Source of the DNA: Pythium myriotylum
Taxonomy: Eukaryota; Oomycota; Peronosporomycetes; Pythiales; Pythiaceae
Assembly: GCA_023091665.1 (NCBI GenBank)
Contig: JALJCQ010000018.1
Coordinates: 248,001 to 312,000 of the forward strand
Direction: 5' to 3'
Length of the DNA stretch: 64,000 nt
This document shows, in pieces, positions 19,101 to 26,962 of this stretch. Numbering within the stretch: the stretch's first letter is position 1; every line of letters starts with the position of its first letter. The position numbers and the translations under genes were made by a program. The notes under the pieces are model-generated. The model was not told the DNA's origin. It ran no database searches and saw nothing but the letters and a program-made list of their open reading frames with translations.

Positions 19101-20726
19101 TCCACGGTCCAGAATGACGGGAGCCTTATCCTTTGTTGGCTTCGAGGCAGGCGTAACTCCCTTGACTGGAGACTTCGCTACTTTTGCTTGCTCTATTCGA
19201 GCCGTCTTCACTGGTCTCGGTGAATCGACAGAAACAACATCCACACGCTTCTTCGGATTCATCCGGTGATTTTTGCCCAAACTCATTGCTTCAGCATACG
19301 TCTCAATGTGGTTCTTCATCTCGTCTGTTAGCTTGCCATATTGTCTGTGCTCTTTGTCTCGAGACACCAGCTGCAACCAGGCGACACGAGCTTGCACGTT
19401 CCTTCCAGCTTTAAATCGATGAGGGAACCGTTTCGCGATATCATTCCAAACGACCATCTTACGCTCGGCCACAGCCATGCGAGATGATTCCGCTTCAAGA
19501 ACCCTCAGCAGCTCACCGTCCGCCTCAACCTCCACCATGGTCAAAGATCTCACCAAGGGTCGATCCTCCTCGTCATCTCCCCCAACGTCTCCACGCCGTT
19601 GCTGCTGGTGCAACTCTTCCTCCGGCTTCCTCTTCTCGTCGTCCTTCGTCTTGGTGGGTTCCTCAGTCTCCCCTTTACCCTTCGATACTTCAGCCATGGA
19701 CCCCTTAGCGCTCGCCACCTCTTCAGTCCCTTTTGTTGTGGGCTCCTTTGCCTCCTCTACCACTTCAGCCGCTTTTGTTGCGGACTCCTTCGCCTCTGCC
19801 ACCTCCTCAGTCGCTTTTGTTGCGGGCCCCTTTGCCTCCGCCACCTCCACAGTGACCTTCGTCGTAGGCCCCTTAGCCTCCGCTACCTCCTCAGTGACCT
19901 TCGCCACGGGCTTCTTAGTCTCCTCCACTCCCTCCGTGACTTTTGCTGTAGATCCTTTAGCCTCCGCTACCTCCTCAATCTCTTTCATTGTAGGCTCCTT
20001 TGCGTCCGCCACCTCCTGGGTGAACGTCGTCGTGGCCTCTTTTGCCTCTGCCACGACCTCGGTCGCGTCCATCGTGACCTGCTTAGCCTCCGCTGTCTCC
20101 GCCACGGCTTCCTTCTCTTCGGCCTCCTTGGAAACGGGTTGCTGCACCGGAAAGGCTTCGTCCTCTTCTTCTTCCTCGGTTTCCGGCTCGGATGCCTTAC
20201 TCTCCACCTCAGGCGGTGTAGCAATTTCGCTGGCCGTCGTTTGACTCAGCAGCACGTCTGTGGGTGTAGGCTGTGCATCAGCCTCGGCTCTGTTCTCGAG
20301 CTCTTGCGACTCCAATGGAGTCGCCTTCTCGGCAGCCACCTCTTGCTCGGCCTCCTCCTCGTCGACTTCGTCGATCTCCATTTCCATCTCGCTCTCCGTC
20401 TCTTCGTCCTCGTCGTACCTGGCCTCCACGACTGTTTGTAGCTCAGTGTCTACAGTGGGAGGCTCGGTGCTTGGCTCGACATCAGTGTTCTCACTGGGAG
20501 CATCGACACTACCGTCGGCAGTCGATAGCTTGGCTTCCTGTCCACCGTTCGAGGCCGGCGACGGCTCATTCGACGCGGCGGCGTCTCGCGCATCCGATGC
20601 AAGCGGTGCGACGTTCGCGCCGGACTCGGCGGGCCGCGCAGTCGCCGCCGAAGGGTTCGCGGCGTCGGCGTGTACCCCACTCATTTCCAGGAACTGGAAA
20701 TCGGAGGAAGGGCGCCACTCGAACAT
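16194..20726 (-). CDS. Five-repeat Myb/SANT-like coiled-coil protein, long paralog
   Basis: 1510 residues from the ATG at 20726; a second in-frame ATG at 20684 (MSGVHADAAN) is an alternative. An acidic N-terminus (100-195) and a 14-residue repeat (about 222-346) precede five modules at about 402-480, 558-638, 724-805, 1008-1092 and 1183-1280. These match the five modules of the 1036-residue neighbour in order and individual character; for example module 5 is followed by LKVKWPT here and LKIRWPT there. The coiled coil (about 1345-1490) ends in EREDRREEFVAMMNLVTRSV. Linkers are Ser/Pro/Lys-rich and disordered-looking. Probably nuclear; function not known. Confidence 0.85.
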   Translation of the reverse strand: MFEWRPSSDFQFLEMSGVHADAANPSAATARPAESGANVAPLASDARDAAASNEPSPASNGGQEAKLSTADGSVDAPSENTDVEPSTEPPTVDTELQTVVEARYDEDEETESEMEMEIDEVDEEEAEQEVAAEKATPLESQELENRAEADAQPTPTDVLLSQTTASEIATPPEVESKASEPETEEEEEDEAFPVQQPVSKEAEEKEAVAETAEAKQVTMDATEVVAEAKEATTTFTQEVADAKEPTMKEIEEVAEAKGSTAKVTEGVEETKKPVAKVTEEVAEAKGPTTKVTVEVAEAKGPATKATEEVAEAKESATKAAEVVEEAKEPTTKGTEEVASAKGSMAEVSKGKGETEEPTKTKDDEKRKPEEELHQQQRRGDVGGDDEEDRPLVRSLTMVEVEADGELLRVLEAESSRMAVAERKMVVWNDIAKRFPHRFKAGRNVQARVAWLQLVSRDKEHRQYGKLTDEMKNHIETYAEAMSLGKNHRMNPKKRVDVVSVDSPRPVKTARIEQAKVAKSPVKGVTPASKPTKDKAPVILDRGFPPAPLNLHKATLNAAIEEQAMLIVLKYAHEFHTTERNKVWDRIARASPGRYESGRQAKHHVLWLVNVLKNPAHPEHKKITPALRKVVSDFLGSAEDDTPAKSEKSSQPGKPSKIASERQQGKGLHKDLSVSASNKHETGSHPSPKPDAKKGKGEHFSPKRGDVVSNGTPKKVVRITIRPISDEKLVRLVLSKRPYTASSTTALSIWKAIARSLGANHPDVNDSHSASQRFNTLVKVFNDPNHPNHEDLSLALMEKLSEYDEIMKSFRAKLRLLKEKAENDDVSEASGDENAKSNGGSSVKTKAGTDNIPPALSAPLSQPSQSDAEKPKGGIGNSRPSSSAPNSVVQATLVPDVDERVHTLSTKSKPLADISAKPTASSTVSHSTTIGSKPPKVQKSTTMPNASLDQPSNTGLEKSEKKPTTPKTQPTVDVKSPKSSLADEGITISNPALWLPAGVRRTPLPLDVEADELLMRAMLDIQPWKAERHDKSEAWARVVNTVKDKNPRIRNGVGVMGRVKWLQRVLETPEHEDHSKLTNPLRESLTKYTQLYNNYRDGGPQPISVKAPSHLSGEEFVGQTDKKKRKAPESVDSSAAKVGGSTPKAKRVASPRDLLAVKAETVAFGEKKSHANGVKQPASSEKNAHDVLLREALRARPFHGDGDDGMGSWDKVAISADRILGHPIYKTGVHAMKRVQRLLSAFRSRGDTSDIRLTAQQSEMLALIDSMLKVKWPTLGKRLTDEHNDLIARADELVNGTSNADNVSVEALKSASSKPVSENNDVAIVPTEESTKDASAEEDDEPEMRIVIRSEEERRQLKIQAKLRRKLELAEKSCRELEAQLEQRKGLEAEIKLRLDQVNALQDEVVKLRAAAASDRSTFEAQNKSLHVELASYNLALGKQTVKLEQEREEHRAELRSIVEMLKTEREMHERDTRTLLEVVHREREDRREEFVAMMNLVTRSVLQGELVSGE
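19689..20063 (-). repeat. 42-base coding minisatellite (EVAEAKGPTTKVTE-like units)
   Basis: About nine degenerate 14-codon units in residues 222-346 of the long paralog, built on E-V-A-E-A-K-x2-x-T-K-x-T-E. Alternating Glu and Lys favours a long single alpha helix. The shorter paralog lacks it, so it arose or expanded after the gene duplication. Confidence 0.8.
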
Positions 20727-20842
20727 CGACGACTAGGGTACAATGTAACCGTACCCCACCCCTTCATTGAGCAACTCCACAGTAGAATTATTCTCACACG
20801 TCGCATACAGCTACAGCGTGTAACCCCTGTCCTGCAAAGATC

Positions 20843-21583
20843 TCACGACTCGTTCGTAAGGTGCCGCTGGATGAGCGGGGCGAGCACTTTGCTCCACTCG
20901 CGCTGGTTCTCGAGCACCGCCATGTGCTCGCGGTGCATGCGCTCGCCGTGGTGCAGCAGCTGCGCCACGATCGTCGGCGTTTGGTCCGCAGGGCCGGCGG
21001 ATCCTGTCTCGTCCGTCGTACTGAGGTGTGCCACTGGTGGCTGGTAGGCGTCGGGGGCGTCTTCGTGGTGTGTGCACCGGCGCTCGGCTTGCCGCGTTGT
21101 GCGTTCATCAACTTCGTACCCCATTTCGCGATCGCGAGTGCCTTTGGGCTGCATAGCCAAGCACCGTTCAAGCTTTGCGCGCAGCTCACCGTCGATGACG
21201 TGGTGGTCACGGTGGGTTGCATCGCTCAGCGCCCTGCAAAGGTAACGGAAGTGGAGCTGGATACCATGGGTGGTATACGTGCATGAGTGGACCTTGTTCA
21301 TCTTCGAAGCGATCTTCTGCCACAGCGTAGTGCGCTCTCGCCCCACCGACTCGACGTGGGGTTGATAGTGGGCAATCAAGTCCAGGAAGGCACTGTCTCT
21401 GGCAGCATCGACAGAGGATGTCGGGCGCCGAGGAGCACACTTGGCTGGCCGTTCTGTAACTTTAAGCCGGTGCTTTCTTGTTTTGGCTGTCACGGGGGAA
21501 GGCTCGGCATGCGGACTTGACTGTCTGACGCCGACAGGATCGTTGTCGTGGTCAGCCATGGGGTGATCGGAAGGCGCTTCCAT
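20843..21583 (-). CDS. Single-module Myb/SANT-like protein
   Basis: 246 residues from the ATG at 21583 (MEAPSDHPMADHDNDP); the open frame extends upstream to 21733, but that part reads like untranslated leader. One module lies at about 60-140, with FLDLIAHYQPH, the central LWQKIASKM and HFRYLCRAL, matching the array consensus. A short C-terminal helix with HREHMAVLENQREW replaces the long coiled coil. The same short helix pattern (HKENMAMLETRR) recurs in the broken gene at 21930-22601, so these two form a subfamily. It is separated by 116 bases from the long five-repeat gene on the same strand. Confidence 0.7.
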   Translation of the reverse strand: MEAPSDHPMADHDNDPVGVRQSSPHAEPSPVTAKTRKHRLKVTERPAKCAPRRPTSSVDAARDSAFLDLIAHYQPHVESVGRERTTLWQKIASKMNKVHSCTYTTHGIQLHFRYLCRALSDATHRDHHVIDGELRAKLERCLAMQPKGTRDREMGYEVDERTTRQAERRCTHHEDAPDAYQPPVAHLSTTDETGSAGPADQTPTIVAQLLHHGERMHREHMAVLENQREWSKVLAPLIQRHLTNES

Positions 21584-21929
21584 ATTTCTTGTCACTGGAT
21601 GGTAAAAGTGGCAGTAGTGAAGCGGCAGTTGGTTTTGTGCGACAGGGCGGCGCCATTTCATCTTGAGTAGGAAAAAATTGAGAGAGAGAGAGAGATCGCA
21701 GCAGATGAGAACAATGCAGCGACGTGCTCGCATCGTCTACGCCGCGGCCGAGGGGCCCATCTCTTGAGCCTCCGACAAGCGGCTGCTACGAGCAGTCTCT
21801 GAGCACAAACCGCACTGCCAAGCGACCCAACATGCAGCAGAGCAGGCATGGAGCCTGGTAGAGCAGAGCGTCTGGCCCGACACGGTTCGTCAAGGCCAAG
21901 CTGAAGGGCGCTTTTGGTACCTGTGTGAA

Positions 21930-22601
21930 ATGCTCTGGGAATACGAGAAACAATCGTGTTGTGTGCCTGGACTCGAGCGCCATACGAGGAATACACTCGC
22001 CAGACTTGCCCGAGAAGCCCGCGGGAAGCAGCCATGGCGTTGCAGCCCTATCGTCACTGTAGACGGAGAAGAGGAACAGTCACGTTCCTCTGCAGTCGAC
22101 TCGGACGAGCTGTTGTTGGAAGGTTTGCTGACCTTCCAGCCTCAGCTAGCTTGCACGGGAAAGCGAATGAAGAAGTGAGTGCGCGTTCTTGACTTCCTTC
22201 AGTCTCGTGGCTGCGACGATTTCGAGGCACCACTATGCTTGATCACTCGATTCAAGCAGCTTCGCCGCATGTTAAAAAGTTCAGACGCCAAGTTGATGAG
22301 CAGGCGACTCCGCAAACTTCTGAACCAGTACATCTCCCTACTTGAATTCCACTCGTCTGGCGATCAGATCAAGGCGCAGGATGAGTTGAAGCCGGAGAGC
22401 GAAGGTATCTACACGCGATTGCGAGACCGTCAACCTAACCACTCAAACGAATCGAAGGGTTTGTCATCGCCAACAACGGAACCCGAGTACAAAGAATCCC
22501 TGCACCGGGAAGAGATGCATCTCTTCGAGATGAATCACAAAGAGAACATGGCGATGCTTGAGACTCGTCGACTGCTTCTCGACAGGCTCTGTGATAGCTG
22601 A
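21930..22601 (+). pseudogene. Myb/SANT-like family member with an in-frame stop
   Basis: Open from the ATG at 21930 to a TGA at 22176-22178, then open in the same frame to 22601. The module starts before the stop (DELLLEGLLTFQPQ) and continues after it (LITRFKQLRRML, LRKLLNQYISLLEFH). The TGA falls where other members have the conserved Trp helix, and that Trp is missing. A 28-base GT-AG excision here would not restore the frame. The C-terminal MNHKENMAMLETRR helix matches the gene at 20843-21583, which is divergently oriented. Probably inactive, or a truncated 82-residue product. Confidence 0.55.
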
Positions 22602-22801
22602 TGAGCATCAATGCTGCCGAAAGCACAAGCACGAGTCTACATGAGATGATGAATGGTGCGGACTGGTTGGTTAGCGCCTCGATTGGATTCCGATATAAGA
22701 GACTTTGAGGGATAGTGAAGCATTAAAACTGGTCCAGATAGGGAAGAGAAACGCAAACTCTCACGCAGCACACTACCAATACCAAACGGAAGGCGCCAGG
22801 A

Positions 22802-24646
22802 TCATGAACGTGGATCCACAGCTGTTTTCGTTACGAGCTCCATCAATGCTTTCCACTCCGCACGACGGTCTTCACGCTCCTTCGCCATCGCAGCCAACAT
22901 CCCTGCGACTTCTTTCTTACGGTCCTTGCGTTCTTTTTCAAGCATTTCCATAAGTGACGCCATCTCGGCCTTCCGTTGGTCCTGTTCACGGATCCGGCGC
23001 GCGTGTTCTCGCTCAAACTCACTTCGACGGTCGGCATTCTGCTCCTTGATCAGCTGTAGCATCGCCTTGAACTCGGAGCGACGTTCACGTTGCTCTGCTT
23101 GAATTACTCGGATCACAGCATTGATCTCGGCAGCCGGTTTTGTTGCGCTATCGTGAGGAGGAACATCGGGAGATTCCTCACTGTCACCGACTACCTCTTC
23201 ACTATCATCATGCTCGTCAAGCCTTCGTTCCTTATACTTTCGAGGGGTGAAGTCTAACGACTGAGTTGAGCCTTGAGAACTCTCGTCCAGCTGCAGTTCT
23301 TCAATATCCATTCCAACAGCAGGATCCGCATCCGGAGATGTCTCGCTGCTGGTTCGGGGTCTCTTGCGCGCGTGCTGCCCATGTAATAAGGTGGAGGTAG
23401 ACGTCGCTAATTTCGTGGACGGATGCGAATCGCTCGAGCTGTCACTCTTTTCCTCATCGTCAATTTGGCTCTCCTCAACATGGTCATCGTGCGGCGATTC
23501 CTCCGGTTCTTCCTCAATCGGGTTCTCCTCTAACGAGCCCCACTCCTCGATGTCCTGTTCGTCGAGTTCGTCGTTGTCTTCGGTCTGCTCGTCCTCGATC
23601 TCGATTGCGGCGTCTTGGGAGTTGACTCCACCCGCTTCTTCTTCTTGCTGTCGCAAAATATCCTTAGCACGGCGATGGTGCGCCTTGCGGATCACACGAA
23701 GCAAACTCAGCCGTTCTTCATCCGCCAGCAGAACGCCGCTGGTGAAAGTCGACTTCTTGCAGTCATTGGCCTCAAAGTCCTCGATCAACGCCTCGCATCG
23801 ATCGCGAATCCCCGTCGGTGTGAACTTGAGGTTGCAGAGCTTCATGACGCGCTCGGCGACCGTGAGCCACGCCTGCTCCGCCTTCTGCGGAGTCTCCTGC
23901 GAGAATGGCGACACCTTTGCCACTTGGCGCAGCAGCGCGAGATCCACTTCCGCGGTCGTCATACTACTGGCGGGCTTACGGGTCAAGCCGCCCAGCGCCT
24001 GTGCGGCGGCCTGCGCTGCCGTCTGCACACGAAGCTGGTTCATGTACTCCTCTCGGCTTTGCCGTAGCGCGTCGAACATGATGGCAGTGCCGCTCGCGCG
24101 CTTCTGCTCCTTGGTCTTGACGCCCTTCCGTCGTCGCCGCTTGGCGACCACCGTGGCCGTGTTGACCCCGCCTTCGCGCGCGCGCGCCGCCGCGGCCGCT
24201 GCGACCACAGCGGCCGCGCGCTTCTCGTCTCGCTCTTTCATGCGCGCGAGCTGCTTGGCGTCTCGGGCTTTCTCGGCCGCGACGCGCTTGTCTTCTTTGG
24301 TCTTGGCGAGTGCATCGGCCGCTTTCTTCCTCGCGGCGTGCTTCTCCTGCTCGCGCGCCGAGGCGACGCTGACGAGCAGCTCGTCGAGCAGCGGCAGCAC
24401 GTCGGCGTCGAGGCGCTGGATGCTCGCGCCGCGCTGGCGGTCGAAGCGGTCGAGAATGTAGGCGAGCCGCGCGCGCGCCGCGAGGCCGTTCCAGCGCGTG
24501 CCCCAGGCGGCGTTGAGCGCGCGCGCGACGTCGTCCCAGACCGAGCCCTTGGAGCCCCAGGCGGCCTCGTGCGGCCGCTTCTGCGCCACGAGCCGCACGA
24601 AGTGCGAGTCGCGCGCGCCGAGCGCGTGCGGCGAGCGGTCGGCCAT
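22802..24646 (-). CDS. Two-module Myb/SANT-like coiled-coil protein
   Basis: 614 residues from the ATG at 24646 (MADRSPHALGARDSHF). The frame is open further upstream, but that part is Pro/Ser low-complexity and likely leader. Module 1 (about 10-95) has VRLVAQKRPHEAAW and SVWDDVARALN, followed by a Lys/Arg/Ala-rich helix. Module 2 (about 212-300) has LALLRQVAKVSPFS and a central AW. A strongly acidic stretch and Ser-rich segment lead to a coiled coil ending in EREDRRAEWKALMELVTKTAV, the family tail. It lies on the same strand as the next upstream gene (25143-26537). Probable nuclear protein. Confidence 0.82.
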   Translation of the reverse strand: MADRSPHALGARDSHFVRLVAQKRPHEAAWGSKGSVWDDVARALNAAWGTRWNGLAARARLAYILDRFDRQRGASIQRLDADVLPLLDELLVSVASAREQEKHAARKKAADALAKTKEDKRVAAEKARDAKQLARMKERDEKRAAAVVAAAAAARAREGGVNTATVVAKRRRRKGVKTKEQKRASGTAIMFDALRQSREEYMNQLRVQTAAQAAAQALGGLTRKPASSMTTAEVDLALLRQVAKVSPFSQETPQKAEQAWLTVAERVMKLCNLKFTPTGIRDRCEALIEDFEANDCKKSTFTSGVLLADEERLSLLRVIRKAHHRRAKDILRQQEEEAGGVNSQDAAIEIEDEQTEDNDELDEQDIEEWGSLEENPIEEEPEESPHDDHVEESQIDDEEKSDSSSDSHPSTKLATSTSTLLHGQHARKRPRTSSETSPDADPAVGMDIEELQLDESSQGSTQSLDFTPRKYKERRLDEHDDSEEVVGDSEESPDVPPHDSATKPAAEINAVIRVIQAEQRERRSEFKAMLQLIKEQNADRRSEFEREHARRIREQDQRKAEMASLMEMLEKERKDRKKEVAGMLAAMAKEREDRRAEWKALMELVTKTAVDPRS

Positions 24647-25142
24647 TGGGGGGGAAGACGGGAAATGGAAAACGCGGAGGAAAGGGAGGAGGAGGGGATT
24701 AGGCTGGATTAGTTTCGGACGGGAGGAGAAGAGAGAGAGAGAGAGGGCTAATGGAGATGAACATGGAAAATGGCGCTGGGCGAGAAAGTGCAGCCAGTGC
24801 TTGGAGTGGGGAGAGTTTGATGGGGTGGATGCTCGGCGTGCGGTGGAAGGTGCTGGTCGTGGTTCTTCTCTCTCTCTCTCTTGGATGGGTCTCGGTGTGG
24901 TGCTTTGGTGAGCCGGGGGGGGGGGGGGGGGGGCTCTTGCACGGGCCACCGAGAGATCGTCCAACTTTGACGGTGATGAGGCCCATCAATATGTAGCGTC
25001 AGCGACATCTTCGCATCACGAGCCCGTGCTCAGTTGAGTTGCATCCTCGCGGCATCCGGTTTTTTTTACCGGCAACTTTCGCAGCGACACAAACTTGTTC
25101 GAGACTAAACAATGGCGATCACCCCCAGCGCTACCTTCACCG
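24647..25142. other. Spacer with GA/CT microsatellites and poly-G
   Basis: About 0.5 kb upstream of the two-module gene. It holds a GAGAGAGAGAGAG tract at about 24731-24747, a CTCTCTCTCTCTC tract at about 24866-24881 and the poly-G run. No supported gene. Confidence 0.6.
24915..24933. repeat. 19-base poly-G tract
   Basis: Uninterrupted G run upstream of the two-module Myb/SANT-like gene. It parallels the G18 run at 16129-16146. Confidence 0.9.
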
Positions 25143-26537
25143 TCATTTTTCGCTGTCGCCCTTGTCGCCAGACCGAAGAGAAGCAGTGAGCTCTGCCACC
25201 TTAGTCTCGAGTCGTGTCTGCTTCTCCTGGCTCGCAAGAAGCATATGCGAGAGTGACTCGACCTGGTCTTTGAGCTCGGCTTTCTCGGCGCGTTCAGCTT
25301 CCAGTGATGCTGCGAGAGACGCCATTCCTCTCCGAAGTTCCTCGAGCTCGGACTCGATGTACTCGTGCTTGACCATCGCATCTTTACCTGCATGCTCTTT
25401 CGTACCCTGGTCATCGGTATTGGGTTCATGCTTGACCAACACAACACTCTCCTCACGGAATAATGACCGCGGCGAGACTGACTGTTTGATGCCGAAAGTA
25501 GGCTCTTCTTTCTTGATGTCAGAGAGCCTACTCGACCTCCGTCTGGTGCGGAGAGGCACCTTGACCGACGCCTCATCCTTCATGATATCGCCACTATCGA
25601 GTTCACTCGTATGTGAAGGCGTATGATCGTGCACTACCTCGCCTTCACCATTGGCTTGGACCTCGAGTTTCTCCGCCTCTACTGAAGCGCGCCTTCCTCG
25701 CCGCTCCGACGTCTTTCGCTCTGTCTTCGCAGTCTTCGGAACCGATGTTTGTGCGTTCAGACTCACTGCACGTTTCCTGGAGACAGCACGCCGTTCGTGC
25801 TTGACGACTGCCTCCTCAACGTCTTCCTCTTCACCGGCTTCAGGCGACTGCTGCTCCTCTTTCACCAGTGATTGCGGCCGTGCTGGTGACTCGTTTATTC
25901 CAGCAGCAGGTTCTTCCTTGATTTTTGCACTTTGCTCGAGCCGCCCCGATGTCCTTCTGCTGCGACGCACTGGCTGCACCGGAGACTCGTCGCTCACCCC
26001 AGGATCGTCATGTGCGTCTCGGTCGTCGTCGCTGCTTTGCGACTCGTGCTTCTCTGCATGCTCGGCCACCTCACCGTCTCTCATTTCCTCGTCGTCATCG
26101 TCATCCTCAGGTTCCACTTTGCGACGTGCGCTCTTCTTTGCTGGAATCTTCGTCGTCGTCTTGGTTGTCAAGACTGACTCGGCGAACGACGGCGTCGCAT
26201 CGACAGTTAGCGCTTGCTTCTTGGAGCCAGCGGGCCGCGGCGCGACGCCTCCGCCCGACTTGCGTCTCGCGAGTCGCTGCGTCGCGGCGATGCGCGCGGC
26301 CCACAGACGCGAATTGTCAGACGGGCTGCGCGGGATCACGAGCGACGCCGCCTCTGAGGGCGACGCGCCCGAGAGCCTCCTGGAGGCTGTAGAGCCGCTC
26401 ATGGAGAGCTTTAAAGGCGAGAGCAAAGCGCATTCCTCGCTCTGTGCGTCGGTCGCATCGAGAGCGCTGCTGGACGCGCGCTGCTTGCGCTTGGCGCCCG
26501 CGAAGGCGGCGCTTCCGTCGGTTCTCGCAGCGTCCAT
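25143..26537 (-). CDS. Disordered coiled-coil protein with repeated SUMO-consensus motifs
   Basis: 464 residues, ATG at 26537. No Myb/SANT-like module is visible. The sequence is Ser/Glu/Arg-rich with six psi-K-x-E motifs: IKEE 206, VKEE 225, VKHE 245, IKKE 341, VKHE 368 and VKHE 389. Two Arg-rich blocks with SRRTSGRL (about 194-201) and RRSSRLSDIKKEEP (about 333-346) are internally duplicated. A C-terminal coiled coil spans about 393-456. The SUMO motif (hydrophobic-Lys-x-Glu) is common in chromatin regulators, so a SUMOylated nuclear scaffold is a reasonable guess. Its position within the Myb/SANT-like array may reflect shared function or loss of the module. Confidence 0.75.
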   Translation of the reverse strand: MDAARTDGSAAFAGAKRKQRASSSALDATDAQSEECALLSPLKLSMSGSTASRRLSGASPSEAASLVIPRSPSDNSRLWAARIAATQRLARRKSGGGVAPRPAGSKKQALTVDATPSFAESVLTTKTTTKIPAKKSARRKVEPEDDDDDEEMRDGEVAEHAEKHESQSSDDDRDAHDDPGVSDESPVQPVRRSRRTSGRLEQSAKIKEEPAAGINESPARPQSLVKEEQQSPEAGEEEDVEEAVVKHERRAVSRKRAVSLNAQTSVPKTAKTERKTSERRGRRASVEAEKLEVQANGEGEVVHDHTPSHTSELDSGDIMKDEASVKVPLRTRRRSSRLSDIKKEEPTFGIKQSVSPRSLFREESVVLVKHEPNTDDQGTKEHAGKDAMVKHEYIESELEELRRGMASLAASLEAERAEKAELKDQVESLSHMLLASQEKQTRLETKVAELTASLRSGDKGDSEK

Positions 26538-26962
26538 TTAGATGGCTCAAGGAATGGCGAGAAAGACGGGCGGGATGTTATGAACTTGCGCGGGATCAGT
26601 TCTTAACTGGTTTGGGATCAATGATCTAAAATTCATACAAAGTTTAAAAAATGATGTAACGTTAACGAATAATGCACAATGACCCCGGTTTGCTTGGGAT
26701 ATCCTACGTCGTGTGTTTAAGACGTGAGTCCCTCCCTGAAGGCTCACTGGTCCTTCGATAAGTCGTTCATCGCGTGCGCTCCGTGTGGGCAAGGACGCCG
26801 GAAGAGGGTCATTGCTGCGAGGCTGTGAGACGAGTCCGCGGCATGGAAACTCGGAAATTCGTTACGATCGATACACTCGACACTAAGGTGGATTCGACTC
26901 TAAATATATCCCGGGCGCAGCATATTTCGTCAATTCCATCCATACTACCACGCAAGAACACA
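26538..26962. other. Divergent promoter spacer
   Basis: About 425 bases between a minus-strand and a plus-strand gene. Part of it is AT-rich (26600-26680). No gene is supported. Confidence 0.5.

Noticed and set aside
22176..22206. A 28-base GT-AG intron that would remove the in-frame TGA
   Set aside because: Too short for a spliceosomal intron in this setting, and removal leads into an early stop in the new frame.
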